A stretch of 64,000 nucleotides of DNA. Source: Corynespora cassiicola. Taxonomy: Eukaryota > Ascomycota > Dothideomycetes > Pleosporales > Corynesporascaceae. Each line of letters starts with the position of its first letter. Within the stretch, counting starts at the first letter, position 1. The notes beneath the pieces are model-generated. The model worked only from the letters and a program-made list of their open reading frames with translations, did no database searches and was not told the origin of the DNA. Below are positions 24,601-36,706 of this stretch, in pieces. The position numbers and the translations under genes were made by a program. The stretch spans positions 1,302,001 to 1,366,000 of the forward strand of contig JAEUWY010000016.1 of the NCBI GenBank assembly GCA_022059125.1, written 5' to 3'.

Positions 24601-27600
24601 AACGGAGCGACGCGGACATAGAACCACCTGTAAAAACCGTCAAATCGTCGCAACCGCACCTTCTGCTGAAGCTGCTGGCCTGTGCGCAACGACTTATTCC
24701 ACTGGTCCAAATAAGCTGTCCGATCTTCAGGGTGTATCCCGCTCCATGGATCGTGCAGGACCTGGTGCTTTTCTTGCCCCCGATATATCAAGAACTTCGA
24801 ATTGACCCAGGTGATTGCACCTGTGTTTGGAAGCGCAGTGAAAATCTGCACAGGAAGGGAATCGATAATGGTTCGTAAGAGGCTCTCAGATGGAGGTGGC
24901 ATATCGTGAGGAGCTTCTGAGGATGAGCCTGCCCATTGATGTCCTAGAATACCAGGTGTCCGGCCGCCTGGGGTCGTTGCGGCAGGGAGGGACTGGAAGG
25001 AGGAACTGAAATCGGCACCATACGAATGGAGCAGGGAATGACCGCGCTGGTGACTACCTTGGGATGGCGGCATCCGCGGGCGGCGCAAATCCTCGGCTGA
25101 TCCCTTGTCATTGCGAGGTGTTGCAACATCCTCGTCCGGGGTGGTAGCCATGGGGACCGTGCTGGGCCGTTTGCTTATAGTGGGCTTCCGGCCTCCCTGT
25201 TCTTGGGCTGTCGAGTTGGACTGACTTGGAATCCTAGCAGACCGCTTCTTTGCATCAAAATAGCTTTCAATGGCCTCAGAACCTGCAAGGTGGCCAGGTG
25301 TACTATTGACTGAGGTCTTACTAGAAAACCCAACGTTGGATGGGTCCCACCCCGGAGTGCCACCGATGGATCCACCAGGACTATGTTTCGAGCGACCGGA
25401 GTAATCTGAAGGGCTTGTCATGCTGCCAGCGGTAGATCCGCCACCCATGTTTTCCAGGTCTAGATGCAAAAGATCGTCGAGACTTTGTTGGTCCGACATG
25501 GGCACGAGTCCTGCTTGTTGCCCGGTCATGAAACGGCGTTGACGGATTCCGGCTACCTGGGCTTGTGCGTTGGTGAACTGACACGCATTCGAGAATGAAG
25601 TGGCCAGATGGGGTGCAAACAACTTCAGAGAGTTGGTCAAGTTTCGGGGATATGGCACAATAGACGAGAGAATGGAGAGGATTGCGATCGGCGCCTTCCT
25701 CTCGTATTCATCCCTCGGGGGAGTATCTCTGATGGTGTGTTCCGATGGTCTTCGTGATCCAGGGGTATGGGCAGGTGTTGACGTGTCCGGCGGTTGCATC
25801 AATTGCGATAGGGTCGGATGTATCAGCGGTATGTGGGTCACGGTACTAGCTCGATCGACACCGATCGCCTCTACCTGCCCGAATTGCGTATAGTCTTGAG
25901 TGGAACTAGAGGGGTTGAACGTTTCTTCATCGACGTTGCCGGCCGAAAAGAAGGGATTCTCGGCGGGGTCATTCTGGATGGCGGGCGAGGGGGCAGGCGA
26001 CTGTGCCCATGGGGAGCTGGGAAACTGTTCATACTCTTCGTAGCGAGGCTGGAGCTTGATTTCATTCTGGTCCAAATTGCCGCCTCTCGATGTCAGGCCG
26101 ACACGACTCCTGATGTTGGTCGGTTTCAGGGGGTCTTGTACTGCTGCGGCGGCCTGTTTCGCGGGCATCTTTGGAAGCTCCTGCTTCTCTGGATCTATGG
26201 AACTCTTTCTGGAGGCTGATAGCGATGTTGAATAGTCTCTCGTCAACGTGACCAGGCGCCCGCGTTCCAGGACGCGATTGATGCCCGCATTATCAATAAG
26301 GGCATCTGGTTCGTGGTCCAGAGCCCGGAGTACAGGAAACACGGCGGTTGGCGGTGACGGCTCGCCGCCGACACTCGAGAACTCCGGGTCATCAAAGGCA
26401 GTTTCTTGTGCAGGATGGGGATGCGAGGCGCCATCGAACGACACAGGCGAAACTTGCCTCAGGGGATGCCCTGGGCGAGCCTGAGATGCATGGCTAGCCG
26501 TTCTGAGCGGACCCCGCGGTCTCAAAGGAATCGATGATGGCGGATTGTCGAAGAAGGGCTCTTTTTTCTGCCGCTCGTGACCTGCAAATGAGTGTCGAGA
26601 TGTGAACTTCGGCCGTTTCTCGGAAAGCGCTGGGATGGGAGCGACGTCATCGACATCCAACTCTCTGAAACCCTGGAACCTGTCTGTAGTTTCTTGGGAC
26701 GCTCCACTCTTTGCGTCAAGGCCTGTAGAGTGATTGACATTTGTCCCTGGGCTCCCCTCCTGGGTTGCAAAGTGAAATGTCGTCTTCTGGCCCCAGGGCA
26801 CATTTTCAATGTCGGATGCATCTGCAGGCACAGCAAGGGTCGCTCTCTCGGCACCATATGACTGCTGCATGATGGTCGTCACGCATTCCCACCAAGCTGC
26901 AAGGCCAGGCTCTGCGTTCAACATCAAGACCAAGTCGTAGAGGTTCGGGCTCGGGAAACGGGGGTCTTCGATTTCCTGGCTCGAGTACATCCTGCCACTC
27001 GGCGCAAAAGGGGTCCCTGAGGCGGCCGGCGTGCTGGATTCAGAGGCAATCCGTTCCCGGGGGGCAGCATGGTCCTTGGAGTACATGGCGGTGGCGGTCG
27101 GCGACAGGGTGGTGAAGGGCTGGTGGAAAGCCGAGGCCCATGATCTGGGCGTGTTTGGGACGGTAGGAAACGGGTATGAGGGCGTGCGGAGGGGGTAGCC
27201 GACGGGCGTGGGTGGCACGCTGCCTCGAATGGTTTTTGCAGACTCTGTCGACTCGGTGGAGGCCGTCTGGCCGGTGGGCAGGGGACTGCTGAAGGCGCCC
27301 TCGAGGGTGGGCGACATGGTAGGAACAGGCTCCTCTTTGATGGGCGACACGCGTCGTGCGCCCATGGTTGCTGCGGTGTTTGCGCTGGGGTTGGACTTGA
27401 TGGTCCGCGCGCGCTGCTGTTTCTGCAGCATCTTCAATTGCAGATTGCGGAGCCTCTCGATCTCCAGCTCGTCGGGCGACGACCTGGCCGGCGGTGTCTC
27501 ATCCGGACTCGTGCCATCGCCGTCGGTGCTCTCTGCCTGGTCCTGGCGGGCCTGATGCTTTGCACCGGCTCCCACGCTCATGTCGCGGTGCGTAGCCTCC

Positions 27601-27860
27601 TCATCCCGACCCAGGGGCTGGTTCTCGTGGCCGGCAGGCTCTGGCTCGGCAGGACCGAGGCGGGCGGGCGGGTTGCTCCGGGGCAGGCGCTGCAGTGGCG
27701 GGCGGGTGGGCGAGACGGAGTGGTTGCGGTCGTGGTCATGGGCGTGGGCGTGGGCGTGGGCGTGGGCGGGCGACGGGGCCGTGTCTGAGGTGTCTGCGGT
27801 GCTGGGGGCGGAATCGGGAGCCGTGGACGACTGTGGTGGTGGCAGCGGTGCCTTATTCAT
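21647..27860 (-). CDS. Hybrid histidine kinase with tandem PAS domains and C-terminal receiver
   Basis: Two-component sensor kinase of 2036 residues, probably cytosolic because no membrane span is visible. Exons on the minus strand: 27860-22134, 22079-21966 and 21916-21647, all in phase. The ATG at 27860 is the first in the frame. The N-terminal half is long and low-complexity, with a His-Ala dipeptide run near residue 30. PAS domain 1 is about residues 985-1105 (RTIIDSLPVQIFTALP...HPEDRTAYLDQW). PAS 2 starts at about 1125 and holds a Ser-rich insertion. The H-box SNMSHEIRTPLNG has the phospho-histidine at about 1330. The ATPase domain has LLNVVGNAIKFTQSGEV, DTGRGFSEKEA and HGGTGLGLAI. After a Ser/Pro linker comes a receiver with VLLVEDNHINQT, the acceptor aspartate in IILCDLHMPNKDG, and YVTKPVEFKEL. 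All catalytic residues are present. It should feed an Hpt protein and the HOG/SKN7 pathways; the fungal group number is not certain from sequence alone. Confidence 0.93.
27727..27768. repeat. GTGGGC hexamer repeat encoding His-Ala dipeptides
   Basis: Inside exon 1 of the histidine kinase, about five GGGCGT-type hexamers in tandem code on the minus strand for alternating Ala-His followed by DHDRNH. The period of six keeps the frame, so copy number could vary between strains without breaking the protein. Confidence 0.75.
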
Positions 27861-29393
27861 AATTGCATCCCCTATCTCCTCCCTCCCGCGGCGAAAGAGA
27901 GAAGACGTCTGAAGGATGGAGCAGTGGCCGGCCCGGTAGCACGAGTACAGGCGGTGACATTCGTAAAGTGGTAAAGTGGGCGTGGTGGTGTTGGCGCAAG
28001 GTTGATGGCTGCCGCAGTCCACAGTGACGTAGCTCGGGCTGGAACAGGAATCGGCAGCGCCAGAGAAGAGCCGCGTCGCCGGGGTGGCAGGACAAGAGGA
28101 GCGTGCCCGCTGGGGAGAGAGGCCGTGACTGGGACGGCAGCGGCAGCAACGCTCTGGCCGAAGGGTGCGAGGGCGTTTGGGGACGGCGGGCAGGTGGTGC
28201 AGGCTGGGGGGGAGCTGGACGACGCAGAATTAGTCCGGACCGGGCAAGCGAATTCCCTGGCAGCTGGGGACGGGCCTGAATCAAGAGGCGGCAGGCGCGT
28301 GTCCGGGAGCCATGGGAGCGAAGGCAGCGCTGCAGGCAGGACGGGCAGGATGGGCAGACGGGCAGACGGGCAGACGGGGCACGACAGTCGCCAGCTAGCC
28401 CACCGCAATGGCACAATGGCATCAAGTGCCGTCGCCGCCATGGGAGCGCTGGGGGCGCTGGAGCCCTAGGAGCGTGCCTGTGGCGCCCACGACTGGCGAG
28501 CAGCGCCTCGCACGGGGTCCAGCCCGACGTCAGCCAAGCCAGGGACGGCCAATGTGCAGCCCCCCGACCTCGACGGCCTCGACGGCCTCGACAGCCCCGA
28601 CAGCCCTCGCCGCCGTCCTCGCAGCCTCCCGTCCTCTGTGCAATCCATCCTGCGATGTGCTGCACATCCTGCGGCCGCGTCGAATCTTGATGTGGGCGCC
28701 AGATCGCTCCCTGGCGAGTGCCGCCCACACCGCAGCCTGCGTGGCTACGGAGCCGCACCACAGCTCCCCCGCCCATTGGCCCTGCGCCCGCGACGCCACA
28801 GCTGAGGAATGCCATGGGGGCCGCATGCGGCAAGCGGCCATGACACGCCGCCCATGCCAGTCATGCTAGCCGTCGCCGACGCTGGTCATGGCTACAGTAC
28901 AGGCCGCCCGCGCTCCACCTCCCCAGCGTCACCCATGGATGCGCTGCTGAACTGTACAGCTCCCAAGCTTGACAGGCCCGCGCGCCGCCAATGTCCCATC
29001 TGATCCAGCATGCCATTTGCCGGCCCAGCCTCACTTCGCCCTCTCTCCCCCCTGAGCCCGTCGTTGCTACCCAGCTGGAACCACTCGACCACAGACGGCG
29101 GGCCCCGGCCAAGTCTCCAAGAGGCAGCTCGCTCAAGCAATATAATATAATAACGCGTCTATCTGACACAATGAGCGCCAAACATGTTATTTACAAGAAG
29201 CGTCCCCTTGCCCTTTGCAGTCAAGATCGCGTCCGGCCAAAAAGCCCGCCTCTCGCCCAAGTCGCTCTAGAACTAGCCCAGAACCCTTTGGTTCTCCCTC
29301 CACCCTGGCCTCCCTCGTGGCCACGGGCTCCGTGCGCCATATCCACATCACCCATCTCGGATCAGTCATCCCCCCATCGCCCCTCGCGCCGCC
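27861..29393. other. Intergenic: histidine kinase promoter with short tandem repeats, Syp1 3' end
   Basis: This 1.53 kb separates the kinase start from the Syp1 stop; both genes are minus. It should hold the kinase promoter and leader, and the Syp1 3' UTR near 29390. Short repeats are visible: GGGCAGAC-type near 28350-28378 and GACGGCCTC-type near 28565-28592. Open frames here are Pro/Arg/Ala-rich, overlap each other and are not supported. Confidence 0.45.
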
Positions 29394-32300
29394 TTACACG
29401 CCCAGGTAGGTCCCACTCGTGATGCGCTTGATGCTGGCCACGGGCTTCCACCCCACCGCTGGGCTGGCCGGCGGCGCGCTCTCGTCGCCGTCAGCGTCGG
29501 CGAACGGGTCCATCTCCCCCTCCGCCTTGCTGTCGAGCCCTGCGCTCTGGCTCACGCCCAGCCCGCTTCCCGCCCGGAGCGACTGCTCGCCCGTGATCTC
29601 CCACCTGGCCTCAGTGTTGCCGGGCCTGGCCTCCCCCTCGGTGAAGAAGCGCACCCTCATCGACTGCGCCGGCTGGTCGCGCGAAAATGTCACGTCTCCC
29701 AGCCGCCAGTAGATGAGCCCCTTGTCCCGCGAAAACGTACCCGCCGGCTTGGATTGGCACGACGTGGCCTTGACTCCCGGCTCCAGCCGTAGGATGAGCA
29801 CTAGGTTGCGCAGCGTGACGCTCGACGCATCGCCCAGGTTGAAGCTGGGGTTGAGCGAGTAGTTGAGAATCGCCGACGTCTGCGTGGCTTCTGGCTTCCA
29901 CATTGGCGACAGCAGCAGCGGCGCAAACGACGCCAGGTTGTCCGTCTCCAAGTGCACCTGGTAGTGGAACGCCACCGACGTCTTTGTGATCTTCGCCAGG
30001 TCCACCGTGTAGTTCCCCGGATTGTCCACCGTCTGCTCGATGAACGCTGGGTTGGGAGCCACCTTCTCCAGCACTGGAAAGTTCTCTAATCGGATGTTTT
30101 CCGTACCAAATGGACCGGCCGAGAGATCGACTGGATTGAATGCAAGTGCGACCTGTCCAATAACCATGGCTTTGGTTACTTTCCCCTGCTCAAACCACGC
30201 ACTAACCGTCTCGACCAATGATGCGTTCAGCCCTGGCTCATGCATGTCAGGGTGCTTAATGGTAGTGCTAGCGGAGCTACTCAGTGATCGACCAGACCGG
30301 ATAGACTGCGTGTCTGACGTCGCATGGTCGTCTGTCATCAACGTCCTGTGGGGAAGCTTAAAAGCGGGCGACGAAGGCTGAGGGGGGAGCGCCGGCGGTG
30401 GGAACGACGCGGATCCTGAGCCCGCTGACGGAAGTGGAGGTACCTCCCCTAGGCTCGTGATTTCAGGAGTGGCGGGGTTGGGCACAAATATCGTGTTGCG
30501 GACATCTCGTCGCCCCCTGAGTGTGTTGGATCTCCTCGCAGGTGCAGCTTGCTGGTTCATTATCAATCATGTAATTCTCTGACAGGAGCATAGGGCTTCC
30601 TACCGCGCGTAGCGTATTAGCCATGTTTGCCATAGCTGCATCCGGATCGCCATCTTCTTCCTGGATAGGAGCATTTCGAATGTCTAGTTTGAATTGGGGT
30701 GCCGAGCTGCTCTCATTCCCAAGCCTGAATATTGTAAGCATCAAATCTACCAAGCGCCGAGGGGAGCCAACATACAATCCTGCTTCCCGTTCCGCTTCGG
30801 TGATGGCGTCAATGGCAGAGGGCGGTACAGAAAAACCCTCCGCGTCTTTCTCGGGCTGAGGGGTGTTAGCTAAGGATCCAGGAAACAGTTGCGCATGCTT
30901 TACCTCTGGCTTCGTCTCAGCTTCTTGCGGAGCGGGCATGGGCTCCTTCAATTCAGGTATCGAGTCTTGCACGGCTGCAGTTCCGTTTATAGCGCTCGAA
31001 CTGGGGCCAGCCTCGCTAGTCGGTTCGGCGGATGCCCCATTTGGTCTGTCGGTGCTGGATGGGCGGGTCTGCTTGGGTGAGCTTGATGCATCGGATGGTC
31101 GCGGAGTTGTCGAAAGCCTCCTGGCAGGTGATACAGGGCGGTCTCCTGATGAAGAGCCTGGGGGGTCCCGCTCCTTCGATTTTCCCTTTCCAAAACCGCT
31201 AAAGGCTGCGCCTAGGTTCGAAGACGATTTTCTCTCAGGTGACAATGCACGTCCATAGGGATGTGTGCTTTGCCTCCTCCTACCGAGGACAGTACCAAAG
31301 CGTTTGAGGGGATTCGAGCTGTGCTTAGCATCTTTAACTGCGACTATCAGCTTCTGCCCCTACTTCTACCATTCGAGTCTACGTACCAGATGCGCTTTTT
31401 TGGCTTCTGTCGTCATCGGTCGGAGTGGGAGGGATAGGTGGCGGAGCCAGGGTCCTCGACGGCGTGCCAGTGCCAGCGCCAATTCCGATGCTGCTGGTCT
31501 TTCTACCTGAAGACGGTGGCTTCTCCCCGCTTCTTATTCTGAGCGACCACGTCTGGATCTCGTCTGCTGTTTCGACAGTAAGCATGGCATTGAGTGTCTC
31601 TTCAGCAGTGGTGCGATTTCGCTCCACTTGGTCCACTTCATGTGTCTGCAATTGGGTGAGCACATCGCGGAGGTGGTTCAGTCTGCTCTCGTCTACAGCC
31701 TGGAGCTTCTCGAAGACGTAGGGGGCCTGGGATTCCCATTGAAGCGTGGCATTTTCCACCTCGCCAACGGCACTGGCTACTGCTGAGGCTTTGGCTTTTG
31801 CCCCCTTGTCTCGCAGCTTCTCGGCCTTCTTCTTGGAGGTATCGATGTCTCGCGCCATTGCGGACAGGTTTCCCGAGATGGTGGACATGGCCTGTACTTC
31901 GCGGTTGGTCGCGGCAAACTCACGCAGCGGGCGCTCGACATCGGACTCGATCTTCTGCGCGAGCTGGTGGTGCGATTCGGCGACGGCTTCGGTTGCGCTG
32001 ACGATCTTCTGCCAGGGCATGGCAAAGATGCTGCGTAATGTCAACACTCGATGCTCGGTGGCGGCGGCGGACCGCAGAGGGCATGCTTACCCAAGGTCCG
32101 ACGACTCATCGGGAGGATGTTTGTTGGCGAGCTTGCGGAGGCCCTGGACATAGAGCTCTTCGACGCGGCGACGCTCCTGGACACAGTCATCAGCACGCAT
32201 CCCTGAGGGGCGGGCACGACGGGGGCGGCGACATACCTGGAGCCAGTCGGCAATGTGGGCGTTGAGCTGGCTGACATGCTTCATGCGATCATTGAGGACG

Positions 32301-32441
32301 GTCACGGCCTGCGCAGGCGGCAGCGAGTCCTGGGCACGCGGTGAGTGGGTTGCTCGAGCCGGGCAGCTGGGGGCAGCTGGGGGAGCTGGGCGGGCTGCTA
32401 CATACCAGCAATGCCGGGTATTCTTTGCGCTGGAGGTCCAT
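29394..32441 (-). CDS. SYP1: Syp1/FCHo-like endocytic adaptor (F-BAR plus mu-homology domain)
   Basis: Muniscin that binds plasma-membrane lipids and cargo at early clathrin-coated pits. Eight exons on the minus strand: 32441-32406, 32329-32237, 32176-32091, 32030-31387, 31337-30904, 30855-30776, 30724-30604 and 30551-29394. They join to 883 residues with every phase matching. The first exon is only 36 nt (MDLQRKEYPALL). Residues 1-250 form the helical F-BAR domain (RMKHVSQLNAHIADWLQ, ERRRVEELYVQGLRKLA, IVSATEAVAESHHQLAQ). The middle, about 280-520, is Ser/Pro/Arg-rich and disordered. From about 620 to the end is the mu-homology domain (SLVETVSAWFEQGKVTKAMV, IGQVALAFNP, GLIYWRLGDVTF, ARWEITGEQ). 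A DPF triplet in MDPFADADGDES near the C-terminus is an AP-2-appendage type motif. It shares a 0.5 kb divergent promoter with the Csk1-like kinase. Confidence 0.9.
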
Positions 32442-32943
32442 GGCGGGGGATGGTGTGCGGAGAACGGGCGCGCGGCCGCGGGGCAGCGATTCAGGGCGTT
32501 TACATAGAAGGACGGGGCCCTTCACCTGGTGCTCGGAGGTGCTGCGGAGCGGAGCTGTCGCGACGACGACTTCGTTGTCAGTCGACGGTTGGGGCTGGGC
32601 CGCTTTGGGGCTAGAGCGAAACGGCGGCTGGGCCCGGGATTGACGTAACTGCGGCAGCCTCAGGGCGGCGCGCGAGGTTCAAAAAAAATATGGGCGTGCG
32701 AGTCCCGGACTGACGACGCCGCCTGCGATGAGATGCGGTGCGCGAGCTGGTGGGCGGCGGCGCAATTGGCCGCTGGCCGTGCCTTGTTCTTCTCTCGCCG
32801 TCGCCCTGCCCGGCCCAGCCACTCCCTCGGCACGCCGCCACGAGCCCACGAGCCCACGAGCCCTCGACGCACCGCGTCCCTCTCCTTACTACACTACGTA
32901 CTCCCCCTGCCGCTCGCCCGCCGCTCACCCGTCGCTGCTCGCC
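32442..32943. promoter_or_regulatory. Divergent promoter region between SYP1 and CSK1-like genes
   Basis: Start codons of the two genes lie 502 nt apart on opposite strands, so this stretch should hold both promoters and leaders. It contains a small tandem CGAGCCCA repeat near 32841-32860 and an A-run near 32680-32687. No specific factor site can be assigned with confidence. Confidence 0.5.
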
Positions 32944-34633
32944 ATGGCCGACGGCGACTGGCGCGCGCAATTGGGCTTTGCCCGCCGCCTGGCCGCCGTC
33001 ACCCGAATGCAAGTACCACCACGTCCGTATCTCTGAGATTGGCGAAGCCACGAGCCGCCGGGGATATGCTGGCTGCTGCCTCGTCCTCGTTTTCCATCCC
33101 CCGTTTGGGCATTGGGCAGCCTCGCGTTGCCAATGTCGCCGCATGGCATCCGTCTCTGCTTTGGGCACCCCTGGCCCCCATGGTGCCCATCGAACATCAC
33201 ATACACACAAAGCACTCTTGACCCGCCGTCGTGATTCTCGCCCGCCTGACTTGATGCCACCTCGCCGTCGCCCGCAGTATGCGTTCTGACACCCTTGCAG
33301 TGCTTCCGCTATCCAGACGGCTGGCTCGACAGCGGATGCCCGTCGAGAGGCCACGGTGCTGGAGACGAAGATATTCGACGAAGCCCAGTCAGCTGTATAG
33401 AAGCACGCCCATGCTGGCCGATCGCCGATTGACCAGCACATAGGACGACTATCAGCGCATGTGTGATGAGAAAACAGCCGCATTCGCCCGGGGACCCTCA
33501 CAGGAGCCAATTGAGGTGAGTTCCTCGGAGAGGGGCGTGACATGGCAAAATCTCACCGTTTGCCCCAGGAGCATGGTGACGACGACGCATTGCCATCGCC
33601 AGAGGGTATGGATATTGGCATCTACAAGAAGGCCCTTTACTATCGCCAGGGATTGTTTTCCGCGGTATACAGAGCAGTTGCCCCAGACCAAGTCGACTAT
33701 CTCCCCAAGGATGCCCCCAAAAAGAGTAGGCTCGTTGCATTAAAGATCACTACACCCTCGGCCATGGAGCCGCCTCACGACTCCAGGCGTGAGGCCCGGA
33801 TCCTGAGCCTAGCTGCTTCAGAGTACGTGATACCACTGTACGAGACGTTCCGTGAGGCAGGCACCCGATTTGTCCTCGTCTTCCCCTTTGTGCCCTATGA
33901 CTTTGACGAGCTGCTCGAGGGCAAGAGATTGACCAAAGGCCAGACCAAGGCCTGCCTAAGGGACATGTTTGCTGCACTTACCTTCATACATGCACAAGGC
34001 ATCATCCATAGAGACATTAAACCTTCTAACATACTAGTCAAGTCGCTGGACGGCCCGGCTTACTTGTCGGATTTTGGCATTGCGTGGGCCGCCAACACTC
34101 CAGACGCAGAGGCTGCCGACTCGAAGATCACAGATGTGGGCACTACCTGCTACAGACCACCTGAATTGCTCTTTGGCAACAAGAGATATGGATGCAGCCT
34201 GGACCTCTGGGCTGCAGGTTGCACTGTTGCTGAAGCTCTAGTTCCCGACCACTCAACTCTGTTTGATTCTGGGGAACTGGGGAGTGATCTTGCCCTGATC
34301 CAGAGCATCTTCACAAAGCTGGGGACGCCAAACTTGACGGTGTGGCCGGTGGGTGTTCACACATGAAAAGGGCTGGATGACCGCATACTGACTTCTTGCA
34401 GGAGGCTGCCCGTCTTCCTGACTGGGGCAAGGTGGAATTCTACCAGTATCCTCAGCAGCCCTGGTCAGATTTGCTGCCTGACCTTTCTGAGGATGAGCGC
34501 GACCTTGTGGCGAAGCTGGTTCAATATGAGAGCGGAGCAAGGTTGTCCGCAGCCGAGGTAATGCGTCATACGACAATTACACGAGGACGATATTGACTGG
34601 CAGCAGGCTCTTCAGCATCCGTATTTTTGCTGA
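32944..34633 (+). CDS. Csk1-like CDK-activating protein kinase
   Basis: Ser/Thr kinase of the CDK/CAK group, most like fission-yeast Csk1, which activates cyclin-dependent kinases. Six exons: 32944-33012, 33317-33394, 33444-33515, 33569-34348, 34402-34557 and 34604-34633, 394 residues. The first two exons (MADGDWRAQLGFARRLAAV and TAGSTADARREATVLETK) are a helical N-terminal extension usual in this group; exon 2's 3' splice site was chosen for phase. The kinase domain shows RLVALKI (lysine), LYETF, HRDIKPSNILV, LSDFGIAWA, GTTCYRPPELLFG and SLDLWAAGC. The glycine loop is degenerate: QGLFSAVYRAV keeps one glycine only. The last exon is 30 nt and supplies QALQHPYFC, the usual end of lobe C. The kinase core is sure; exon 1-2 joining is less so. 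Confidence 0.85.
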
Positions 34634-35320
34634 TTGGACCGGCAGAGATGCTGGGGAAATGGCTCTGTTGCACGCGGCCTTTGAATGTCAAGAGCAAAGC
34701 TATAGACCAAAGGCTGTTGGATGGACGTCGAGGCAGATAACAATTGAAAAAGGATCAGACATGCATGTGAACCTGTGGCAGCCCTGTGACGAAAAGGGGG
34801 CTGTTGTTTATGTTTTGATATCGTGCTCTCCAATCACCACCCCCGCGGCGGATAGCAGCCAAGGAGCCCCCGGCCGCCAGCCGCCAGCCGTCAGCCCTGC
34901 GGACCCATGTGTCTGGGGCCTATAGCACCTAGGTAGATGCGGAATGGCACGCAGGATCGAGTGAAAGCCCCCCCAGCAATGCGGTCGGCTGGACGCATGT
35001 CGTTGGGGAGGGCGGCGCTGATTGGCGGGCGGGGGTGCGCTTGCGGGCTGTTTGGCGCGCCGGAGCAGCGTGCAAGGTGACTCGCGATCAACGGGGCAGT
35101 CCTAGCAACCCGTCGACGCTTCGCCAGCAGACGGACAGACCACAAGCCCTTGCGTGCGACTCCTGCTTGGACTTGTCGAGGCCGGCCACGCTACAAGACT
35201 CTTGCATGTCGCCGCCGTCCAGGTAGCAGCTGCCAAACACCAGCTGCCTCGCACCGTGCCCCTCCTCTCCCTCGCACTGCTTCCCTCCCGATCGCCGCAT
35301 CACCGCTCAACCCCCGCAAC
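34634..35320. other. Intergenic: CSK1-like 3' end and HYM1 promoter
   Basis: This 0.69 kb lies between two plus-strand genes. The last 150 nt before the HYM1 start are C/T-rich (CCCTCCTCTCCCTCGC), typical of a transcribed leader. No coding sequence is supported. Confidence 0.45.
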
Positions 35321-36706
35321 ATGGCGTTCCTGTTCAGGAACAAGCAGAAGAACAACAATGAGCTCACCAAGTCGGTCAAGGAGCTCACCCTCCGCCTCAG
35401 CGAGGACCAGAAGCCCAATCCGAAGGTCAGATGACGCGCGCCCACCCTCGCCATCCATACCAGGCTGACAGCAGCTGCTAGCTAGAGGAGGAGCTGGCTC
35501 GTGACCTGCAGCAGATGAAAATTCGCCTCCAAGGGACTCCTGGTACGCATGCCGCCGCTCAGCGGTCGACGCAATATTGCCCTCGATCAGCCATATCGCT
35601 AACGGTCACCCAGAGGCCGAAGTCAACCAGGAATTGGTCTACCAGCTCCTCACCCTGATCATCCAGGAGGACCTACTGTACCTCCTCGCCAACAACATCC
35701 ACCGCCTGCCTTTCGAATCCCGCAAAGATGCCCAGGTCATCTTTTCCACCGCCTTTCGCTACAAGCCTCCCGGCGCCGAAGAGCCCCAGGTCCTCCACCA
35801 CGTCATTCAATTCCGCCCCGAGATAATCATAGCGCTGTGCAAGGGATACGACAGGCGGGAGAGCGCCATGCCATGCGGAGGGGTCCTGCGAGAGGCACTG
35901 AAGTACGACGCAATCGCCGCCCTGCTCCTGTACGACGAGCCGACCCCGGACGGCAAGACGAGGGACCTGGCCAGCGTGAACCCAGACGTACCGTCTACGG
36001 GGGAGGGCGTCTTCTGGCGCTTCTTTGACTGGATAGACAAGGGCGCGTTCGAAGTCAGCGCCGATGCCTTCAACACGTTCCGAGTATGTCACGGCACCTT
36101 TAGGGCTACACACAGCGGTCGCTAACGGTAATTGCAGGACATCTTGACGAAACACAAGCCACTGGTGGCGGCGTACCTTCAGACCAATTTCGACATGTTC
36201 TTCTCCCGGTACAACACCATTCTGGTGCAGTCGGAAAGCTACGTCACCAAGAGACAGTCGATCAAGCTGTTGGGCGAGATTCTGCTGGACCGCGCAAATT
36301 ACAGCGTCATGACGACATATGTAGACTCTGGTGAGCACCTGAAGATCATCATGAAGCTGCTGCGGGACGACAGGCGGATGATCAACTACGAGGGCTTCCA
36401 TGTGTTCAAGGTACGTTTCGGCAGGGCAGCGGTCGGCTCCTCACCGAGCCCTTGGTCTTTGTTTTGTGTTTTTTTTTGTTTTTTTGCAGCAGAGATTAAC
36501 GCGCGCAGGTGTTTGTGGCGAATCCCAACAAGTCGGTTGCTGTTCAGCGGATCCTGATCAGCAACCGCGAGAAGCTGTTGCGGTTCCTACCCAGTTTCCT
36601 GGAGGACCGAACCGAGGACGAGCAGTTCTGCGACGAGAAGAGCTTCCTGATCCGGCAGATTGAGAACCTGCCGTCGGCACCCATCGCTCCGCAGGCGGGG
36701 TCATGA
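35321..36706 (+). CDS. HYM1: Hym1/Mo25-like scaffold protein
   Basis: Armadillo-like helical scaffold that activates germinal-centre kinases. In fungi it works in the RAM/MOR network with NDR kinase, for polarity and septation. Five exons: 35321-35425, 35488-35542, 35614-36083, 36138-36410 and 36509-36706, 366 residues in phase, the usual Mo25 length. The start MAFLFRNKQKNNNELTKSVK matches the family (FLF...K.P.ELVK). Further hallmarks are VNQELVYQLLTLIIQEDLL, LPFESRKDAQVIFSTAFRYK, CGGVLREALKYDAIAALLL, FWRFFDWIDKGAFEVSADAF, NYSVMTTYVDSGEHLKIIM, MNLLRD-like MKLLRDDRRMINYEGFHVFK and VFVANPNKSVAVQRIL. The intron before exon 5 has two AG acceptors, at 36489 and 36508; only the second keeps the frame into VFVANP. 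Identification is safe. Confidence 0.95.

Noticed and set aside
28408..28869. 153-codon plus-strand and 103-326-codon minus-strand frames upstream of the histidine kinase
   Set aside because: Both strands are open at once because of low-complexity GC-rich repeats, and the composition is Arg/Pro/Ala-heavy with no motif. The minus-strand extension upstream of 27860 has no ATG in the kinase frame.
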